64,000 bases of DNA from Actinostola sp. cb2023 (lineage: Eukaryota > Cnidaria > Anthozoa > Actiniaria > Actinostolidae): the NCBI GenBank assembly GCA_033675265.1, contig JAUJYZ010001567.1:35747-99746 (forward strand). The letters are read 5' to 3'. Numbering within the stretch: the stretch's first letter is position 1; every line of letters starts with the position of its first letter. The translations under genes were made by a program, and so were the position numbers. Below, one piece after another: positions 31,358 to 44,401 of this stretch. The notes beneath the pieces are model-generated. The model made no database searches. It saw only the letters and a list, made by a program, of their open reading frames with translations, and was not told the origin of the DNA.

Positions 31358-32847
31358 ATTAGTTGTTTCAATGTTATAATGTATGATATAGGGCTAGCCG
31401 ATAGCTTAAACTTGAACACTGTGTAAAAATTAAAATGATAATATTATAAAGCAGTAATGAAAGTTAAAATAAATCAATTATCATCACTGTATAAACTCTC
31501 GGGCTTCCTGTGCTATGTAGTGATGTGCACATCTCGCAATGCATTTATGGTAAATTTACCCACAATGCACACAAAGCCTTCATGAGAAGATGCAACTCGA
31601 ACACGAAGAGAGGTGACAAGAATTTGCAGCTTTTAAACTCAACTTTTAAGACGAATTTCTCTCCTTTCTACTCGAAAATACTGGTCAGTAAATGTCTTTG
31701 TAGTTATCTTGTACGACAGTAATGTTATTTTGAGCGATACAGCCATATAAACGCCGTTTTTATCGTTTTTATGACAGCACATCAACACGTGGCGGCAAAC
31801 GAAGACTGACGCCATGAAACCACAACTCTTGCCTTCTTTGATACTACTCTTCTCTGCTCGTAATAACCTGACGTTTTATGAACTTTGTTATGTTTTTAAT
31901 AAGCTATCTTTATCCATAACAGGCCTGACCACCGAATGGTACATGGATATCCCGAACCGGGTTTCGTATTCTGCAGGGTACTGAAAATAACAACCAACGA
32001 AACCCAACCAACAATGGCCGCCATTCATCACCATATCCACCTCTCGAAACGTAAGTCTTTTTAACATTGTAAAACAACATGGTCTTTTGTATTGACAAAG
32101 AGATTATTTGTGAATAAAGTCAGCTCTAAAGTCCAGTAACTTGTAAGCGCAATGCATCGATATCCACCGATGATCAACACCGATACATTTGATACACGTT
32201 CGATCCTCTTTTGTGACTTATGCCGCATTCGGTTTCCGGTCGTTTCGCCCGATGGTTATTTCGCCCGGAGTCGATTAGCCCGCAATCAAAGTCGTTTCGC
32301 CCGTTGATGTGTTGATATGTCAAACATATCAAAGTAACATACATCCAACATCGCTAAAAGAAACATTACATGCAGCACATTTCTATAATCTTATAATATT
32401 GCAAACACGCACAGGGTTTCTCGCACAGACATATGTAGTAAACCCTGGGTTTCATAGTCTGAGAGTTTGACCACATTGCAGGGTTCTCAGTAGAATTTTG
32501 AACAGGCGGCAAAAATATGATCACAGGTGGCAAAAAATTAATAAAGCACACACACAACAAACGTATTGAGAACATGCTATATGATAAATATTCAGTAACC
32601 AAATACACTTTTTATGTTTTCATCAAATACGTAATAAATAATAAGTTTTGCATTGAAATTATAAGGCAAAAAACCGGTAGATGACATTTTCTTACGACTA
32701 GTTTCAAAATGCGATAGGTTTATAGTCTTTACAGTGTAAAATTACTTTGTTTTGTTTTTAATTTGATTTGTGAATATTACGATACTTTTATTTAGCTTTC
32801 TATCAAATTAGGTCCACGCCTAATAATATCCCGGCAATAATATCCTA
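31358..32847. other. No recognisable gene
   Basis: AT-rich sequence with scattered short frames and no supported feature. A gggcttcctgtgctatgta word at 31501 recurs near 21550. Confidence 0.45.
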
Positions 32848-33742
32848 GCCTGCGTCACATCCGGACTTTTCTCTCGTATAGTCCGTCTGCGAATCAGCGC
32901 CAATAACCGTGTTCTGGACCCCCTGCGACTTACGCGATTATATATAATAGATTCTGATTGGTTCGCAATGATGCTCTTTCTTACACAAACTCCTATTGGA
33001 TAATATTATCGCACCGGATGTTATGAAAAATTTTAAGCCGGAAGTTTGGCACGAAATTGAACCACGATACGGGCGATAGGATAAATATTCATTTATGTTC
33101 TTTTACAAATATATGCAAATTAAAGAGAGAACATTTATAAGTTACCTGGAGTTCCTTTTAAATCGATCGATTGCTCTTCCAATGAATTCAAACATTCTGC
33201 TAAAACAGCCATTTACAAGTTTAAAATCCTAACCGTCGTGTTAGCCGTTGCTTCTAAAATCCTAACCGTCGTGTAATATAGCGATCGGCCGTACGGGTTC
33301 AAACGTAGCAAACTGACTGACGCGAACATGATATCCCCAAGTTATTTACACGACGGTTAGGATTTTAGAAGCAACGGCTAACATGACGGTTAGGATTTTA
33401 AAAGAAACTTATAAATGGCTGTTTTAGCAGTATGTTTGAATTCATTGGAAGAGGAATCAATCGATTTAAAAGGAACTGAACATAAATGAATATTATCCTA
33501 TCGCCCGTTAGTCTCCCTCGCAACCGTGTTTAGTGTCGCGCCAAACTTCCGGTTTTAAATCTTTCATAACATCCGGTGCGATAAGATTATCCAATAGGAG
33601 TTCGTGTAAGAACGAGCATCACTGAGAACCAATCAGAATCTATTATATATAATTGTGTAAGTCGCAGGGGGTCCAGAACACGGTTATTGGCGCTGATTCG
33701 CAGACGGACTATACGAGAGAAAAGTCCGGATGTGACGCAGGC
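32848..33742. mobile_element. 895-bp long-arm fold-back element
   Basis: The left half (gcctgcgtcacatccggact ... gtccgtctgcgaatcagcgc) returns as its reverse complement on the right. The arms are about 350-400 bp with modest divergence, and a short centre contains aaatcctaaccgtcgtg and its inverse. TA flanks both ends. The 20-bp word taatatcccggcaataatat lies directly on each side. Confidence 0.8.
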
Positions 33743-33892
33743 TATAATATCCCGGCAATAATATTTTTTTTATTAATTAGCACACAAATTACTGGACATC
33801 AAAAGTAACTACCGCCGTACTGTCTTGATTGCTCAAAAGAAAAGAAAAATTAAAGAAAGAAAGTAAGAAAGAAAATCATACACAATCATTTA

Positions 33893-34101
33893 CAGTATGG
33901 ACACTCGAACCGTGAACACTTAGTTTTTTTTCTAACACAAATAAGCTTAAATAAATTATCGATTGATCAGAAAAATGATTTATTTTGATCACTAAGTGTA
34001 TTTAAACTCAATGCTCCATTTGAGAGGCTGAGGCAATAGAAAGTTCGAAAAAAAAAGTTTGAAAAAAACTTGAAGTGTTCACGGTTCGAGTGTCCACACT
34101 G
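33893..34101. mobile_element. TA-flanked Tc1/mariner-like MITE
   Basis: Ends cagtatggacactcgaaccg and cggttcgagtgtccacactg are inverted copies, continuing through tgaacactt/aagtgttca. TA flanks both ends (33891-33892, 34102-34103). Confidence 0.8.
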
Positions 34102-34315
34102 TAATTCTCTAAGATCCTTTTCATTGTAAAAAGACTTGGATTACCAAACTAGGAATCACAACTTTGGAGTCATGCATGAGTGCACAGCGAAAAGGAGATT
34201 TGCATAAATAAGTTGACATCGCAAAGTCGAGAAAAATTAACTTTACTGGCATGTAAAAAATCTAATCTGCTTTCATCTCTTGAAAGAAACCAACAAGAAT
34301 TTGTTGACATCTAAC

Positions 34316-34407
34316 CTAGCCTCCTCCGCAGGCAACTCCAGGTTTGGGGCCGGTTCCAATTCCGATAAAAATTCCATTCCGATAAAGTAGCCTGCGGAGG
34401 AGGCTAG
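34316..34407. repeat. Small hairpin ctagcctcctccgcaggc
   Basis: The 18-bp ctagcctcctccgcaggc returns as gcctgcggaggaggctag 56 bp later, and the centre (ttccgataaa) is also repeated. It is probably a minimal MITE. Confidence 0.7.
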
Positions 34408-34409
34408 AT

Positions 34410-36098
34410 ACCGTGAACACGAAAAACTGAAATCTATCGAATCAAAACTTACCGGGGATTCCAACACTTGCATCTTGGTTAGACTTCTTCTTCTTCGTTG
34501 TGGGAGACGCTGGCACGAAATATTGCGAGATTGATCTTTACACGAGATGGTCGTCGCGTTTAATGCCGTAAGTAATTATTATGCATTTCTGATTAATTCG
34601 CTGAGATTTAAAACAATTCTTAGACAGACACACAAACTGATGCATACTTTATTACAAGCGCATTTTCAAAGAAGTTTTTTTTCCTGTAGCTGATATCAGC
34701 AAAAAAATTCAACAGTTCAACAAATGTGTATTGAGTACCTTTAGTAAGCGATCGTTTTTATATTCCTTTCGGAAAGTCGATTTAATTTTTATTTTAGCCA
34801 GAACAGACGGCTACGATCATCCTCACAGCCGGCGGTTTCCGCCGGTTGCCGGCTACTACTGAGAACCCTGCATTGAAATAAATAAACAGAAATAAAACGT
34901 CATTTGTTTATTTGATGTTGCACAAAGTGGTAAGGTGATAAACATCATGCCTCGAACCTCACGACTCGTGAAGAATGAAAGATCGCTAGCGGCCACTTGT
35001 AATTAACAAAACGAACCGCGGTAATCAATAAACTCGGAGTCAACAAAACCTTCATCGGATCGGATCATCGGATCGGACCATCAGATCGGACAATCGGATC
35101 GGACCATCAAATCGGATCGGATCATATTTTCTGATGATAATAAAATATAAAATAGTGAGTACTGTTGAGTTTGGTTAGCACCCATGAATAGGCTGTAAAA
35201 CATATTTATGTTTTCCATGCATTTGTTGACTTTATGTATGTCAGTAGGTAAAGGTTTTTTACATTTCACATCTATCCCATGCAACAATAACGCGAATCCC
35301 AAAAGTGTGTTCACAATATCTACCAGTTAAGTTTTCTGTGAAGTTTTCACTTGTCTTTTGTGAAGATTTCATTAATGCAACCCTGAACTGCGAAGAGATC
35401 AATACATCAATTATTACATTGTAAGCTAATGTAACGGAACGAAATCCAGGCCCAGGATCCGGGTTCGTGGAGAGCGAAAGACACACGGCACAAATTAATT
35501 GGTGCTAAGACGAGTTTATTACAATTCACCAGGTCTACAAAGCTGGATTTAACTGAACTTTAACTGATTTACAGAACTTATATTCGAGAAAGAAATTACA
35601 TGATTTATTGTAGACTTTCGAAGGACTTATAATTTGAAGGAGTTTTCGCTCGGTCGCTTCGCCGCTCGCATCTGGGATCTACAAGAGAGGCCAACTTGTG
35701 GCAAGTCTAGATTTATTGCAGAATCATTGGGGTATTTTGAGCATGCTTAAATATTTATTAAGTTAAACAGTGCGACAATCGAAAGAACAGCAACACGAGC
35801 CCGAGTGTCGAGTCGTACGCGTTGACAACTAGTTCACATGAATAACGTGACTCGTCATCACACCCATTCAAAACTGAAATGACGATCTGTCTGTAATCAG
35901 TGAATATCACCTTCGGCATGACACTCACAGACAAACAACATGACACTCACAGACAAACAAACCTTGCAATGAGTCCCAACTTCACTATATTATTGCTCTA
36001 GTTCAACGACACTTTGAATTACATTATTCTTAGTATTGATGAGGATACATTTAATTTCAATTCAGCTAAAGATACATTGTTGACGTCGCCATTTTAAC
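34410..36098. other. No recognisable gene; short atcggatcgg repeats
   Basis: At 35054-35130 a run of atcggatcggacc-type units occurs. The rest holds no supported gene or RNA. Confidence 0.45.
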
Positions 36099-36100
36099 TA

Positions 36101-39100
36101 CAGTACCGGTCAGAAGTATCTTAACATTTTTTGCGTGTATTCTGAGTGTAAACTGCGTGTGCGTGTTGAGTGTAGTACACTCAGTTGAGTGTATTACACT
36201 CAGGTGCGTTGAGTCCACGCAAACGAGTGTAGTAACTACACGCACTTCCGAAGCTCATTAACTTCTCTCCATTGTGTTCACAAACAAAGAAAATTACATG
36301 TGAAAAAACTCAGAACCAGTTGTTTTGACGATGATAGTTCGATCTTAGACTGAAGTTTTAACATTAGTGACTTATTTAATTGGACTAACCTCTGTGAATG
36401 GAGTTTACCAAAACGCTAAAGTTATGTTACGTCGTAACATCTCAATTACAAGACCGAAACATTTGAACCTTGTGACCTTCAAAGTAAATAATCGATTGAG
36501 TAATCGTGGTTTACGCTTGTAAAACTTGGGAAACCCATGGAAGAAAACAGAAGAGAGTTTAACTACTTTATGCACAATTGGCGATCGAAACTCAGCTTAA
36601 AGTATCGCGTGAACTGGAACAAAACGGTCACAACTTGTGTAAAGACCGGCGACGCGACGATAACGATCTCTGTTTTATCAATCTGATAAATCGTTCTAAA
36701 ACCATCTGAAAATCTTTCTCTGGTCATAATTTTCAGTCAGTTACAGCTTGTCACCTTCAGGTTTGTCTAGATTGAGATCACAAGTTTTAAAGCTCAAAAA
36801 TTAAAATAGAAATGAAAATACCGTAAAGAATGTTCCTGTGACAGACGAGTAAAAATTTGCATATATTAGTTGTCACCTTCAGGTTTGTCTATAGATTGTT
36901 ATAACACAATCAATCCACAGTTAACAAACTTCTGTAATGAAAATAACCAACAGTTCGTTGTAAACAACAACATGTTTCGCTGCTATCGCCGCATGGTAAA
37001 TGGTTGTGTTCTTGACTGTGTAATAGCGTTCTACAAATAAAATATGCTCTTTCTTTATAAAATAATCAAAATCCGTACACAAAAGAAAACTTCTGTAATG
37101 AAAAATAACCAACTGCTAAACATTGTAAACAACAACATGGGACGGCGGTATCGCCGCATCGGTATTACGGATTATGTAAATGTTCCATGATCGAACCAAA
37201 CTTTCTAAAGACCGATTGCTCTTTTCTTTATGGAACAAAGACCAAACAAAAGACTGTATAACAAAAGAAAACTACACGCAGTGTGAGTGTACTACACTCA
37301 GTGAAGTAGGTGCGTGTACTACACTCAGATGAGTGTACAGTCCCGCCCAAAAGTCTGTCACGCACCGAAACGATATATCGCCTCATTTGCCGATATATCG
37401 CCAAAAGTGACGATATATCGCTTGGGCGATATATCGCTTAAACGATATATCGCTTAAACGATATATCGTTTGACGGCAACCGATATTTCGCCTGGGCAGC
37501 CGATATTTCGCCTAACCGAAATATCGCCTAACCGAAATATCGCCTAACCGAAATATCGCCTAACCGAAATATCGCCTAACCGAAATATCGTCTAGGCAGT
37601 CAAACTGATTTTGAAATACGGTATTCGAAATATCGGTTTGACGGCCGACATTTAAGGACAGTGTATTTCACGGCTAAAGGAAATCGCCTGAGTATTCATT
37701 GGTGCAAGAATGAAAGGGTTTTTCGGTTAAGTTAGTTTACTGTCCGAAAAATAGAGGAAATGATTACAAATTTGTCATGTAAACATGCTTCCATTTCACC
37801 AGACTAACATGCCTGCCTGGCACCTGAACAATTAACGAACACGCCATCGTCGCCGGCAATGAATTACATGTATCGTTCTTCAACCTATCATGGATCTTTT
37901 TACGATCCATGAAACTATCAACAAGATTAAAACATTTCTTTATCTTGAATGAAGAAGTTTGAAAAATTGTAACACAACCAAGTTTGACGAACACGGCCGT
38001 TTATTTCAATGTTCCCATGGGATTTTTGACAATCACGGCCGCAGTGAATTAGCATTTTCACTATGACAACATAACATGCCGGCACATTTGTGAACACTCC
38101 ATCGTCAGTGCGTAATAGACCTGTATTTTTGAAGTGCTAAGTTTTGTCACTGGGATAGTGGAATTCAAATACGTAAATGTCAAAGTGTTTCCTTTGATTG
38201 TAAGTTAAATCTTTCGCATGTTCTTGAGATTAGAACTAATACGAATACAGAAGAAATACGAAGCCGTAAACATTCACATCTAACGAACAAGAAATACTCA
38301 CTTTTATGAATACGAAGATTGAAATTTATGCTAAAGTTCAGCGTGATTTTCACGTGCTCTGACACATCATGTGTCAATCAAGTGTCTCAAACATAACATT
38401 CCCACGTCGACGCTAATGAACCTGAGATTTTAGAACTGATAATGCCGAAAGTTGATGAGAAAGACGCCCGGTATAAAAGATGTTTTATTTTGAAGCAGTC
38501 GTAGGATTGTATTGGATCGTGATTTCAAGAGTTCATTTAAACTTTCGCCTTTACATGAAAGAAGCTTCATGTATCTTTAAATACTTTACAATAGGTTTGA
38601 TTTCTTGTAATTAATTCAATACTGTGCAAAGAACATTACGCTTGATGTAAAAATTGTAACGGAACCAAGTTTGACGAACACGGCCGATAATTTCAATGCT
38701 CCCATGGGAGTTTTGACAATCACGGCCGCAGTGAATTGGCATTTTCACTATGACAACATAACATACCAGCACATTGGTGAACACTCCATCGTCACCGGCA
38801 ATGAATTACATGTATCGTTCTTCAAACTATAAACGGGTTAAAAACATGTCTTATCTTGAATAAAGTTTTAGTTGTAATACAAATATGGCCGTGAATTTCA
38901 ATGTTTGTTTGCCTTCCCATGGGATTATCTTCTCAGTTTACAGAATCAAAAGTAACAAATCAGCGTGCGAGAAATTATTTGGCAAAAATGTAAACAAGCG
39001 TCGCGGGCTAGTGCAGCTCAGAGATCGAGATTTCCAAGTGATCAGGTTTTCACTGTAATTTGTTCCCCACTATTAAACAAGAAGTTTGTTGCTTTGGCCA

Positions 39101-39636
39101 CACATCATGTAGTTGGCTCACCTATTAAAGGTTTCTCGCCGAGTTTAAGCATCATGTATACGGCGAATGCCAAATGTCTGATTGACTGAAATACTTTTAA
39201 TTTCGCTTTCAAAACCTCAAATAAACGGGAAAAACTTTCAAATTAATACTTATGTTTTAAAGAACGAGAAAATATCGTTTGCGGTAACCGAAATATCGTT
39301 TGGCAGCAAACGATATATCGCTTGGTCAACCGAAATATCGTTTGGCAGCAAATGATATATCGCTTGGTCAACCGAAATATCGTTTGCCGGTAACCGAAAT
39401 ATCGGTTGCTGGTAACCGAAATATCGTTTGCAGGTAACCGAAATATCGCTTGGCGGCAAACGATATATCGCTTGGTCAACCGATAAATCGGTGGCGATAT
39501 ATCGCTTGCAAGCGATATATCGGTGGCGATATATCGCCGAAAAAGCGTGACAGACTTTTGGGCGGGACTGTAGTTGTGAGTGTAATACACTCAAATTACA
39601 CGCACAGGCATGTTAAGATACTTCTGACCGGTACTG
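36101..39636. mobile_element. TA-flanked element E1 with gagtgtagtacactc subterminal palindromes
   Basis: Left end cagtaccggtcagaagtatc and right end gatacttctgaccggtactg are exact inverted copies, and TA flanks both (36099-36100, 39637-39638). Just inside are repeated palindromic words (gagtgtagtacactc, gagtgtattacactc). A second element (37338-39570) sits inside near the right end. No transposase frame is visible, so it is non-autonomous. The TA target and CAGT ends suggest the Tc1/mariner superfamily. Confidence 0.85.
37338..39570. mobile_element. Nested TA-flanked element E2 with cgatatatcg arrays
   Basis: Left end cagtcccgcccaaaagtctg and right end cagacttttgggcgggactg are exact inverted copies between TA dinucleotides (37336-37337, 39571-39572). 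It lies within E1 and so is younger. Subterminal arrays of the palindrome cgatatatcg and near-palindrome cgaaatatcg occupy 37370-37600 and 39270-39540. The interior has a large direct duplication (around 37965-38105 and 38648-38805; aagtttgacgaacacggccg in both). No transposase is present. Confidence 0.85.
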
Positions 39637-39746
39637 TAGTTCACTTGCACAGTCTCTATGCACAAGTTCGTGCAAGAACTCGCCTTTTAGAAGGGCCATA
39701 TCAGGACTATATGAATATCAATTTACAAGTATGCATCCTATAGCTA

Positions 39747-40604
39747 CCGTATTTGCCGGTGTATAAGTCGACCTTTTAACCTCTAAAATTTAGCTTGAAA
39801 AATCGACCTCGACTTATACACCGGGTATGAAAATCGATCAAATGACCTTAAACCCATTTAAATTTAAAAATCAATAGCTTTATCTAAGATAACATCTAAA
39901 TGATGTTTGTTGAGATAAATGACACATAATTTTCAAAAGAAGAAGCGTAGAAGTGTTTATTAGAACCAACGAACTTGCGACGAACTTGAGACTAATCATC
40001 GAAGCCACCATGTTGTTCGCAAATCACATAACTTTGTTTAGTAGTTTCCTTTTGGTCATCACTGTACCTTAAACCCGATGATAAACATCTTTTAAATGAT
40101 GTTTGTTGGGATTGTACGCAAAAGATGAGCCACAACTATCGGACTTCAGACACGAGGGACATGATGAGCCGCCATTTTGTTTGTAAATCACATGACTTTG
40201 TTTAGTAGTTTCCAGTCCATATTAACCGTCAAGAAGTTCAACATCGTATTTATAAATACAGTAACTTTTTATTAGTAGCGTTTGAAGTTCTTTGGTATGA
40301 TAACTACAAATTTGCTAGTTTTTGAAGCGTCTCAACTTGAACTTTTGTTTACGCTTTTGTTTATGCCAACGCCAGGTTACCAAGCAATTCAAAATGGCTG
40401 CCGATACAAGATCGTGCGGAAATGTCCGACTTTTTGGGGGCTTTTGCATCTAACTTCGAATAGATTTGACATCAAAATATACTTGATGCTCTTAAAAAAG
40501 TAGGGTCGACTTATACAAAGAATATATGATAAAATCAGGAATTTTGACCTCCTTTTAGAGGGTCGACTTATACACCGAGTCGACTTATACACCGGCAAAT
40601 ACGG
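39747..40604. mobile_element. TA-flanked element with ends ccgtatttgccggtgtataa
   Basis: Left end ccgtatttgccggtgtataa and right end ttatacaccggcaaatacgg are inverted copies between TA dinucleotides (39745-39746, 40605-40606). gtcgacttataca is repeated inside each end. No coding content is seen. Confidence 0.8.
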
Positions 40605-40606
40605 TA

Positions 40607-41524
40607 TTTGTTTATTAGAACATATTTTTATTCAGAATTATATTCGTGAATTTTGTATTCAGATAAAGTTTTTGAGGTTTAAAACTTAGATTACGGTCAT
40701 TGCATCTTCCGACGTTCTTTTGTATTTCAAATCAAAGTTTCGCTTCTCAAAACTCTCTTCGAATAATGACACATCATAAAGAAACTCATTTTCCTCATAC
40801 CACACGAAATATTTTGATATATACTTTCATTTTAATATACTTTAGCGTTACATTTACCATTCGCGGAGCTAAAAACTTCATATCAACTCCTTCTGTCTTC
40901 CTTCAATTATCGCACCACAATCGAACACCGGCTTCAGAAAATTTGCCATAAAAAAAACTCACTCTACAAATCGTTAGACAGCTAGATCAAAATTCTTCAA
41001 TGAAAACTTTCTTTTTAAATCTCATAGGTTGTAAATATTAACGGTGGAAACCTAAAATTAGAGTGAAAACCTAGAGCTAAGTTCAAATTAGAACACTGAA
41101 GAGTCGATTTGCCCGATCTTATTACTGTATGCCATGACGCTTCTAAAAATATTACTATCTTCAGATCTGCGACATTATTCCTGTATTACCATCGCTATTG
41201 ATGTTTGATCTAGAGTTATTTTAATAAAGAAGTTACAAGATCGTTGGAATAACATTCCGAAACGTGGAAACTGTGAAACTGCGTCGACCCGCACACGCAC
41301 ATCACACTTGTCAAAGTTATTGAACGAAAACCAAGCTCTTGCAACCGCGTCCCCCGTCAATCAAGGTTAATGGGACGAGGTGAGAGATTTTTGACAGCTA
41401 GGGTCGGCTATGTCATGTCTTTGTATATAAAATAAAGAGCTTTTGTGCTGCTCAATTTAGTGTGTCATCACTCTACTTAGACAAACAAGTCCATAAACAA
41501 TATGATACTAATCCTGTCAACAAC
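40607..41524. other. No recognisable gene
   Basis: AT-rich spacer between two elements. I see nothing I can support. Confidence 0.45.
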
Positions 41525-41526
41525 TA

Positions 41527-42983
41527 CAGTACCGCCTAAAAATATTGCAACAGCCAAGAACCGCAATTGCGTTTTATTTGCAGTTTGCGGCCGCAAAAAA
41601 GCGCAAAAAGAAACTGCAAAACAAAATGGCGTCCAAACTCATTAAAAACTGAACACCGCAAATTGCGCTTTCTTTTAGAAGTCTTTTTGCCCTTTCATTG
41701 TTCGTGTGCGAGTTGCATGAATTGCGAATAAATTATCTTTGCGTTTTTAGTCGATCTACGATCTTACAGTTTATACATGTAGACTATCAATCATTTCAAC
41801 AATAACAACCAAACAACTCCTCGTAGTAATGCTCGGAAACTCATGCAATTCCCGGTATAGTCGTAGGCTGAGGATACAATATCGCAACTTCTAAAATAGA
41901 TTTTGTAATGACTGTGAAAAACATACGCATGACTTGCCGTGACCGTGCAGGTTTTTTCCACAGGATTCGAGTCCATCTATTTACTCGCCCAAAGTAACAA
42001 GCTGTAACTAGTAGATCGGTCAACGATTACTAAATCAGCTAGAAACCTCAAACTTTTCATCTCTAAAACACAACGCTGTGATTTACGAAAACACAAATGC
42101 CGTGATTTACGATGTTGGTGAATTGTAGACAGTTTGATTGACACATGGTGTGTTGAATCCGTGAGAATGTACGGGAATCTTGGGAACTTTATAAAAACTA
42201 GTCAGATAAACTCTGAAATGCAACAAAATATATTTCAAAAAGAACTTTTACATTAGATACGGTTACTTTTGCTCATTTGGTAAATCAAAACGACCAGAGA
42301 ACGACTCATCAAACTATCAAACATATCCAAGCTCAAGGTGTGAAATATTTGTTTACGATTACGAAGATTACGAAGTGAGTTCTTGAGAATATTATTATTC
42401 ACATAAACGACTTGTTTGATCCTAAATCTTTTGCTCAAAAGCCTTTAATACCAAATGAAAATCATTTACTTGGAATCTGGATGAATCTGAACATTTCTCA
42501 AACACTTTTTTTCGGAGATACTTGTTAGTTTGTTTTGGTGTTGTGTGACACCTGAGCCACGCGTGCAGACATGAATTCCAAATCTAAAGACCGATCAGAG
42601 CGGCTGTCAATGAATAATTTTCATAAACTTGTCATCACTTCGTGTATCAGCGAACGACAGACTGATCGTAATTTGTTCGTCAAAACAGATAAAACATAAA
42701 GTGCTTTCATCTTTTTCGAATAATCGACTGATTTGTTGTGGGATCCTTGCACATTTGAGCTTCAACTCGAACGAATATATTATCTTTGCGGGTGAATCAA
42801 TTAATTTTGCGTATTATTGCGTTCTATTGTCTTATGCCGTGAAACGCAACTTGCGGTTTTTATGAATAATGACCGAGGCGCAAGAGAAAACCGCAAACGT
42901 CCGCAAATTGCGGTTCTCTTTAAGAAGTCTTTTTGCGGCGCAATTGCGGTTCTTAGCTGTTGCAATACTTTTAGGAGGTACTG
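41527..42983. mobile_element. TA-flanked element E3 with gcaattgc subterminal palindromes
   Basis: Left end cagtaccgcctaaaaatatt and right end aatacttttaggaggtactg are inverted copies with few mismatches. Inside, gcaacagccaagaaccg and caattgcgg follow. Subterminal words aaccgcaattgcg, ccgcaaattgcgg and related ones recur. TA lies on both sides (41525-41526, 42984-42985). It is non-autonomous. Its end closely matches the terminal repeat beside the Tc1 transposase remnant at 54031-54715. Confidence 0.85.
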
Positions 42984-42985
42984 TA

Positions 42986-44401
42986 CAGTACAGTCTAGAA
43001 GTATGTTAACATGCCCACGCGCGGGTTTTGCGTGGGCTCCGTTAACGGACCCCACGCGTATGGACGGAGCCCGTCTTTGCTGTAAAACGGAGCCCGTACG
43101 TACGCGTGGGCATTTCTTTTGTTATACAGTTATTGTTATCGAGCAATTGACCATGAATTTGATTCACAAAGAACAGCAGGATTCGTCCGTAAGCGCGGAC
43201 CCCGTCCGTACGAATGTGCATGAATCGTAAACAACTCAACCGGCGTTTCAAAATCTGTTTTCTTACTTCACATTTGATGATACTATTTTAACTGTTTGAG
43301 GAAAGAAACGTTTTATCTACGAGAAGAATTATATTCGAAAAGTTTCAAGTTGTGAATGACTCGGAATTTGAAAATTCTTACATTCAGCCGTGAACCGGTT
43401 CAAACCTGTCACGATGTGTGAAATGAGACTAACGACGCCAACAGATAATTATAATCTCTTTTAGCCATCCCAGCTTCTTTTTAACAGTATTTGAATGTTA
43501 TACATTAAAGTGAGAGGTTTCCTTGAAGACGTAAAAGCTTGACGGCTGATTAGATGTCAAAAGCGTTGTTGTGACAGCTCAGAGATCAAAATAATTTGCA
43601 TACCGTTGCGTTGTCACTTTGCCGTTTTAGTGCTAGGAATGAAAAATAAGACCCTGTAAACTCTACATTTTCTACTTTTTCACTCTAAAACCATAGGAAC
43701 ATTTAATTATGAATCGAAACTTTCGTTTAATATTGTGGTGCACTTCGAATGCGTTTTGAAGAACGACTCGTCACGCCACTTTGGGGAGACGTAAACAACA
43801 ATCGTGTTTCACACCAACTGAGAAACAAATCGCTTCACGTTGAACCCGAAGATCACTCACAGATGGAATGTTCAGACTGTCTTATGAAGGCTGAATAATA
43901 GACTTTTAATGTAAAAGCTCGTATTGAGTAAAGAAACTTCTGTCACAAGGTTGTATTCACTGTGTGTGGTCGGCGGGTCACACACACGATCGATCGTTCA
44001 ACTCAGCAGATCCAACCGAAAACAATGAATACTTGAGGTACATGTATTTCATCAGAGATTCAACCAGAAATATTTATTAATTTGTCAAGCGTTCACGTAC
44101 ATTGAAGTTTATAAATCACGATTGTCGGTGTAAACAACGAAACATTGCGCTGAGTCGCGGATCGGCTGGTTCGTTCGAACTCATCATACAATCTTCGTGT
44201 TGAACTACATCACACCTTCTAAACCCCTAGGGAAATCGTAGAAAGTTAATGAGCAGTTCTGCGTGGGGTTTATTGATCAGCACACGCGTATGGACGGAGC
44301 CTGTCCACACGGACGGAGCCCATCCGTACGGAGTCCGTCCGTGTGGACGGGCCCACGCGCGACACACGCGTGTTATGTTAACATACTTCTAGGCTGTACT
44401 G
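42986..44401. mobile_element. TA-flanked element E4 with ccgtacgg/cacgcgtg subterminal palindromes
   Basis: Left end cagtacagtctagaagtatg and right end catacttctaggctgtactg are inverted copies, continuing with ttaacat. It shares its left TA (42984-42985) with the right end of E3, and TA 44402-44403 is on the right. Subterminal words such as cacgcgtatggacggagccc and cccgtccgta recur at both ends. No coding content is seen. Confidence 0.85.

Noticed and set aside
39243..39594. Two overlapping minus-strand frames of over 110 codons
   Set aside because: They are translations of the cgatatatcg/cgaaatatcg arrays at the right end of E2.
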